From Pedobacter sp. MC2016-14 (lineage in GTDB: Bacteria; Bacteroidota; Bacteroidia; Sphingobacteriales; Sphingobacteriaceae): a stretch of DNA of 64,000 bases. The notes below the pieces were generated by a model that saw only the letters and a program-made list of their open reading frames with translations, did not search any database and was not told the DNA's origin. Below, piece by piece: positions 59,753-64,000 of the stretch (within the stretch, counting starts at the first letter, position 1; each line of letters opens with the position of its first letter). A program made the position numbers and the translations under genes. The stretch is taken from assembly GCF_020991475.1 (NCBI RefSeq), contig NZ_JAJMPA010000001.1:372001-436000 (forward strand), in the 5' to 3' direction.

Positions 59753-62113
59753 ATGCATAAAAACGACAATAATTTACGGACAGCAGCTAAAGATGCAGAC
59801 ATCATTAATGTGAGGCAGGTATTTCAAAAGTTAACTGACAGGTGGCCTTTATTCCTGATCAGTACGCTGGTTTTCTTAATCCTTGCTTATGTTTACCTGC
59901 TCAGGACACCAGCTGTATACAAATCAACCGCATTGTTGCTGGTTAACGGAGAAACCAGCAACTTGAGTACCGGCGCCGGCAGTAGCGATATGAACAGCCT
60001 GTTTAACATGAAAAGCTCGGTAGACAATGAAGCCCGGATTTTAAAGACGCGGTTTCTAATGGAGCAGGTAGTGAGGGAAATGCAGTTGAACATTACAGTG
60101 ACCCGTAAGGAAGGGCTTAAGTCTACAGAGACAGACCGGGCTCCATTTACCCTAAGCCTGGTTAAAGGCCTGGACACCCTTGAACACACTGAACTGGAAA
60201 TTAAAAAGTTACCAGGTCAAAAATTGCAGTTGAGCTCTAAAGATTTTCAAAAAGAAATCAGCTGGAACGAGTCGTTTTTTGTAGCGGGAGCAGGTACCTT
60301 TAAATTGGGAGCTGAATCTAAAGCGCCGATTAGAGAAGGTGAACGTTATACCATTACGGTAGTTCCATTTGATGTAAAGGTTGCGCAACTACTGGGGCAG
60401 CTTTCTGTATCGCAAACCAGCAAATCAGAAACCGTTATTGAGCTAGGGCTGGAATATCCATCTCGCAAAAAAGGAGAAGATATTCTTGCTACCCTTATTA
60501 AAAGGTACGAAGAGTCTAACCTTAACGACAGAAACCAGGTAGCTGACAGCACCATCAAATTTATCAAAAGCCGATTGGCCTATCTTGGAGGTGAACTTGG
60601 CGGACTGGAAGGAAACATTCAGAAATTCAGGGAGCAAAATAGCCTGGCAGATATGTCTGAGCAGAGTAAGCTATTGGTTGCCAATACAGGCTTATATACC
60701 AACGACCTTGCAAAAACAGAGGTTCAGATTACGGTATTAACTGAACTGGAAAAGTACTTAAAAGATGCGAAGACCAGCAAAAGGGTACTACCAAGTGCAT
60801 TACTACCTAATGATGCGGTATACAGTAGTTTAATGGAGAAATATAACGGATTGCTACTGGAACGTGACCGGCAATTGCTGAGTTTAACCCCTGAAAGTTT
60901 CATTATCCGTAACATGGACGACCAAATAGACAACTTAAGGGCTGATTTGGCGGAGAACATTAAAACCAGCAAAAATACCTTTTTAGTAACGCGCAATAAA
61001 TTAAGGAGCCAGCTACGGAATGCAGAAACTGAGATCCATGATGTACCGCAGACAGAAAAAAACTATTTGGTGCTGGCCCGTCAGCAAAAGATTAAAGAAG
61101 AGCTTTACATTTTTTTAATGGAGAAGGCGGAAGAAACCGCCATCTCTAAAACCAGCAATGTATCCATAGCTAAAATTATAGACCCTCCAAAAGCAGAAAC
61201 CTGGCCCATAAGTCCTAATGGCAAAATGATCTATGCCATGGCCATTTTGGCTGGTTTGCTATTACCAGTGCTATACATACTCATCAGGGAATTGTCTAAC
61301 ACGACCATTAACAGCAAACAAGACATTACCGACCGAACCAGTGTACCCATTATAGGCGAAATAGGCCATAATACAGGATCAAACAACCTTATTGTGGCAG
61401 ACAATGGGCGATCGGCCATTGCGGAACAGTTCAGGGGCTTACGAACAAAACTGTCTTTCTACACTAAAAAGCCAGGGCAGCAGGTGATCCTTTTTACGTC
61501 CAGTGCTTCTGGAGAAGGCAAATCATTTACAGCCATTAATCTTGCCAGCGTGCTGGGCATTACGGGAAAGAAAGTGCTATTGATGGAAATGGATTTGAGG
61601 AGACCGGGGCTTTCAGGAAAGCTCGGAGTACCGAACACGCCAGGCTTAACGAATTACATCCTTAATCCGGATTTAAGCCTGGATAACCTGATCCAGCCCC
61701 TAACGATAGCGCAAAATTTATACTTACTGCCATCAGGGGCGCTCCCCCCGAATCCGGCGGAGCTGCTGATGAATGAAAATACGCAGCTGTTGATTACGAG
61801 ACTCAAAACGGAATTTGACTACATCATTATGGATGCGCCACCGGCAGGAATTGTAACAGATGCAGAACTGTTGGCACCTTATGCTGATGTTACCCTGTAT
61901 CTGGTGCGTCAAAAATTTACCGGAAAAGATCAACTGGAATTGGTGCAACAACTGCATGAAAGTAGAATATTCGAAAATATGGGCATCGTGGTAAACGATA
62001 TTTCCTCAAAAAATTACGGTTATGGATATGGCTACGGTTACGGCTATGGAAGTGATACCGAAGAGCACAATGGGGTAAAATTGTGGTGGAACAAATTAAA
62101 AAATAAAGATTAG
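59753..62113 (+). CDS. wzc: Wzc-like polysaccharide co-polymerase / BY-kinase, second copy
   Basis: A 786-aa protein with the same architecture as the one at 30525-32906: Wzz-type N-terminus with membrane segment (FLISTLVFLILAYVYLL, about 34-50), coiled-coil periplasmic region, second membrane segment (MIYAMAILAGLLLPVLYIL, about 494) and BY-kinase (SASGEGKSFTAINLASVLG, LLMEMDLRRPG, IIMDAPPAGIVTDAE). The C-terminal Gly-Tyr run (about 765-775; GYGYGYGYGYGS) is longer than in the first copy and should be the autophosphorylated tail. It is 18 bp after wza. Confidence 0.92.
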   Translation: MHKNDNNLRTAAKDADIINVRQVFQKLTDRWPLFLISTLVFLILAYVYLLRTPAVYKSTALLLVNGETSNLSTGAGSSDMNSLFNMKSSVDNEARILKTRFLMEQVVREMQLNITVTRKEGLKSTETDRAPFTLSLVKGLDTLEHTELEIKKLPGQKLQLSSKDFQKEISWNESFFVAGAGTFKLGAESKAPIREGERYTITVVPFDVKVAQLLGQLSVSQTSKSETVIELGLEYPSRKKGEDILATLIKRYEESNLNDRNQVADSTIKFIKSRLAYLGGELGGLEGNIQKFREQNSLADMSEQSKLLVANTGLYTNDLAKTEVQITVLTELEKYLKDAKTSKRVLPSALLPNDAVYSSLMEKYNGLLLERDRQLLSLTPESFIIRNMDDQIDNLRADLAENIKTSKNTFLVTRNKLRSQLRNAETEIHDVPQTEKNYLVLARQQKIKEELYIFLMEKAEETAISKTSNVSIAKIIDPPKAETWPISPNGKMIYAMAILAGLLLPVLYILIRELSNTTINSKQDITDRTSVPIIGEIGHNTGSNNLIVADNGRSAIAEQFRGLRTKLSFYTKKPGQQVILFTSSASGEGKSFTAINLASVLGITGKKVLLMEMDLRRPGLSGKLGVPNTPGLTNYILNPDLSLDNLIQPLTIAQNLYLLPSGALPPNPAELLMNENTQLLITRLKTEFDYIIMDAPPAGIVTDAELLAPYADVTLYLVRQKFTGKDQLELVQQLHESRIFENMGIVVNDISSKNYGYGYGYGYGYGSDTEEHNGVKLWWNKLKNKD

Positions 62114-62116
62114 CAT

Positions 62117-62908
62117 ATGAAGGTAGTATTATTAGCGGGTGGACTTGGAACGAGGTTATCAGAAGAAACAGTTTTAAAGCCAAAGCCAATGGTTGAAGTG
62201 GGCGGAATGCCAATTCTGTGGCATATTATGAAAATCTATTCCGCGCACGGGTATAATGACTTTGTCATTTGTCTGGGTTATAAAGGATATATGATTAAGG
62301 AGTATTTCAGCAATTATTTCCTGCACAAATCGGATGTGACGGTTAACCTGTCAGACAATTCCCTTACTGTGCACGATTCTCAGGCTGAACCCTGGAAAAT
62401 TACCCTGGTAGATACGGGAAATGAAACCTTGACCGGAGGTCGTATTAAACGCATTCAGCCGCATATTGGAGATGAGCCTTTCTTACTTACTTATGGTGAT
62501 GGTGTGAGTAATGTAAACATCACGGAACTGGTAGAATTCCACAACACACATGGAAAGTTATGTACAGTAACTTCTGTGCAGCCTAGCGGACGTTTTGGTG
62601 CATTGAACATTGGAGAAGACCAAAAGGTAATCTCTTTTATGGAGAAACCTAAAGGTGATGGATCATGGATTAACGGAGGCTTCTTTGTATGTGAACCTGG
62701 TGTGTTCGATTACATTGAAGGTGACCAAACTACATGGGAAAAAGAGCCGATGGAAAATATTGCCAGTGAAGGACAGATGAATACCTATAAGCATGACGGT
62801 TTCTGGAAACCAATGGATACCCTGCGTGACAAACAGGAACTTGAAGCTGAATGGGCTACAGGAAATGCAAAATGGAAAGTGGGTTCATTAATGGAAAAAA
62901 ATGTTTAA
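62117..62908 (+). CDS. rfbF: Glucose-1-phosphate cytidylyltransferase
   Basis: A 263-aa nucleotidyltransferase: VVLLAGGLGTRLSEETVLKPKPMVEVGGMPILWHIMKIYSAHGYNDFVICLGYKGYMIKEYF (signature and Lys), TYGDGVSNVNITELVEFH (DxD) and FMEKPKGDGSWINGGFFVCEPGVFDYI. The pattern is that of RfbF/DdhA, which makes CDP-glucose from CTP and glucose 1-phosphate. It is followed by rfbG with an 8-bp overlap, giving the first two steps of CDP-6-deoxyhexose synthesis. Confidence 0.95.
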   Translation: MKVVLLAGGLGTRLSEETVLKPKPMVEVGGMPILWHIMKIYSAHGYNDFVICLGYKGYMIKEYFSNYFLHKSDVTVNLSDNSLTVHDSQAEPWKITLVDTGNETLTGGRIKRIQPHIGDEPFLLTYGDGVSNVNITELVEFHNTHGKLCTVTSVQPSGRFGALNIGEDQKVISFMEKPKGDGSWINGGFFVCEPGVFDYIEGDQTTWEKEPMENIASEGQMNTYKHDGFWKPMDTLRDKQELEAEWATGNAKWKVGSLMEKNV

Positions 62909-64000
62909 CGGGATATATAAAGACAAAAAGGTACTTGTAACGGGCCATACCGGATTTAAAGGTGGCTGGCTTTGCTTATGGCTAAAATCTATGGGTGCCG
63001 AAGTATTCGGGATTTCGGACGAAGTATATACTTCTCCATCCTTGTTTGAAGTGGCTGGCCTGGAAAGGGAAATGACCTCTCAGTTGGCAGACATCAGGGA
63101 TCTTGAGCAGATGAAGAAGCTGATTCAGGAGATTAAACCAGACTTTCTTTTTCACATGGCTGCACAGCCTATTGTTAAAAAAGCTTTTGAAGAACCTGTA
63201 GACACTTTTACAACAAACATTATTGGCACCGCCAATATTCTGGAAGCCTTGCGCGTAGCTGATTTTCCCTGTATTGCGGTGATGATTACCAGTGATAAGT
63301 GCTACGATAATGTAGAATGGGTTTGGGGATACCGGGAAACCGATCACCTTGGTGGAAAGGATCCATACTCTGCCTCTAAAGGTGCGGCAGAACTCATCAT
63401 CAAAACCTATTACCACACGTATTTTAAAAAGGATCAGCGTATAAAAATGTCATCCGTAAGAGCAGGAAATGTAATTGGCGGAGGCGACTGGGCCGACAGC
63501 CGGATTGTACCGGATTGCTTTAGGGCATGGGCATCGGGAGAAAAAGTGATCATCAGAAGCCCGGATGCGACGCGTCCATGGCAACATGTACTGGAGCCTT
63601 TAAGTGGTTATCTGAGAACAGGTGAATTGCTTGCAGCAACGGAGGGAAAGATAAATGGGGAAGCTTACAACTTTGGCCCCCCAACAGATCAAAATTATAC
63701 GGTACTGGATCTGCTGAAGGAACTGGCGCTAAACTGGAATGAAGAAGACAAGGACATCTTACAAATTGAAGATGCCAAATTTCCGGAATCGGGCTTATTG
63801 AAACTGAATATTGACAAAGCACTGTACGATCAGCAATGGACCCCTACCCTGAATTTTAAAGAAACTGCTGCTTTTACCAGTGACTGGTATAAACACTATT
63901 ACCAGGAAGGACCGGAAAGTATGTTGGATTTTACGGGCAAACAGATTGATGCTTACATTAAAGTAGCTGAAGAGAAAGGACTGTTATGGGCGAAGAATTA
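62901..64000 (+). CDS. rfbG: CDP-glucose 4,6-dehydratase (reaches the right edge)
   Basis: The ATG at 62901 opens a frame of 366 codons that runs to the end of the window, where TA of a likely stop codon remains, so the protein is probably complete. It starts KVLVTGHTGFKGGWLCLWLKSMGAEVFGIS, has FHMAAQPIVKKAF, MITSDKCYDN, then YSASKGAAELIIKTY (YxxxK) and VIGGGDWADSRIVPDCFRAW, typical of RfbG/DdhB. It makes CDP-4-keto-6-deoxyglucose. Genes for the following steps (such as a 3-dehydrase, epimerase or methyltransferase) would lie beyond 64000. Confidence 0.93.
   Translation, partial: MFNGIYKDKKVLVTGHTGFKGGWLCLWLKSMGAEVFGISDEVYTSPSLFEVAGLEREMTSQLADIRDLEQMKKLIQEIKPDFLFHMAAQPIVKKAFEEPVDTFTTNIIGTANILEALRVADFPCIAVMITSDKCYDNVEWVWGYRETDHLGGKDPYSASKGAAELIIKTYYHTYFKKDQRIKMSSVRAGNVIGGGDWADSRIVPDCFRAWASGEKVIIRSPDATRPWQHVLEPLSGYLRTGELLAATEGKINGEAYNFGPPTDQNYTVLDLLKELALNWNEEDKDILQIEDAKFPESGLLKLNIDKALYDQQWTPTLNFKETAAFTSDWYKHYYQEGPESMLDFTGKQIDAYIKVAEEKGLLWAKN

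Noticed and set aside
62018..62052. Tandem ggntay repeat as a CRISPR, VNTR or frameshift site
   Set aside because: It codes in frame for a Gly-Tyr tail found also in the paralogue at 30586-30618, so it is a protein feature; possible length variation is listed as a finding.
1..64000. rRNA, tRNA, CRISPR arrays, complete insertion sequences or a replication origin
   Set aside because: Reading the gaps between genes showed no cloverleaf-like sequence, no spaced direct repeats and no transposase frame. All gaps are shorter than 300 bp.

Overview
The window looks like a chromosomal segment of a Bacteroidota bacterium, most likely a Sphingobacteriaceae member close to Pedobacter. The reasons are the moderately low GC, weak Shine-Dalgarno sites, promoter-like TTTG-N20-TAnnTTTG signals, OPX/Wzc pairs of the Bacteroidota type and a DUF4142 lipoprotein. 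This assignment comes from gene content only; there is no rRNA or tRNA to anchor it. No CRISPR array or complete IS element is visible.

Region A (1-34905, all on the minus strand) is a large surface-polysaccharide locus. Reading in the direction of transcription it holds: GDP-mannose 4,6-dehydratase; an export lipoprotein (Wza-like) and a co-polymerase/tyrosine kinase (Wzc-like); a cytidylyltransferase, NeuB-family synthase and KdsC-like phosphatase for a CMP-nonulosonate; a flippase; an aminotransferase, ATP-grasp enzyme, SDR, phosphoesterase, two hexapeptide acyltransferases, an acyl carrier protein and a KASIII-type ketosynthase (probably an unusual acylated amino sugar); many glycosyltransferases and a Wzy-like polymerase; then fnlA-fnlB-fnlC (UDP-L-FucNAc synthesis), a WbuB-like transferase, and a WbpV/WbpL/WbpM-like trio that makes and loads the first 6-deoxy-amino sugar on undecaprenyl phosphate. 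A Wzi-like outer-membrane protein is cut by the left edge. A 165-bp MITE-like element lies at 9936-10100.

Region B (about 35736-49623) is the most interesting part: a two-armed lasso-peptide gene cluster. The plus arm (38840-45574) encodes an Asp/Asn hydroxylase, a sulfotransferase, the lasso cyclase (asparagine-synthetase homologue without the amidotransferase cysteine), a PqqD-like RRE protein, an HPr-kinase-like peptide kinase, a 45-residue precursor (43202-43339), a second kinase, a second sulfotransferase and a B2 leader peptidase. The converging minus arm (45578-49623) has its own kinase, RRE protein, B2 peptidase and a second 45-residue precursor (47718-47855), plus a UGT-like glycosyltransferase and a TylF-like O-methyltransferase, but no cyclase. 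Both precursors carry a WxxP leader motif, a G1-to-E9 nine-residue ring and a C-terminal Ser. An ABC exporter and an NTP_transf_5 nucleotidyltransferase flank the cluster. The set of candidate modifications (hydroxylation, sulfation, phosphorylation, glycosylation, methylation) is unusually rich for a lasso system.

Region C (49630-53178) holds a PAS histidine kinase, a manganese catalase, a LuxR-type response regulator and a single-domain receiver, probably a stress/signalling island.

Region D (53409-64000) is a second exopolysaccharide locus: a glycosyltransferase with a GH1-family protein, a second Wzi-like protein, another glycosyltransferase, a second Wza/Wzc pair and the start of a CDP-sugar pathway (rfbF, rfbG) that continues past the right edge.
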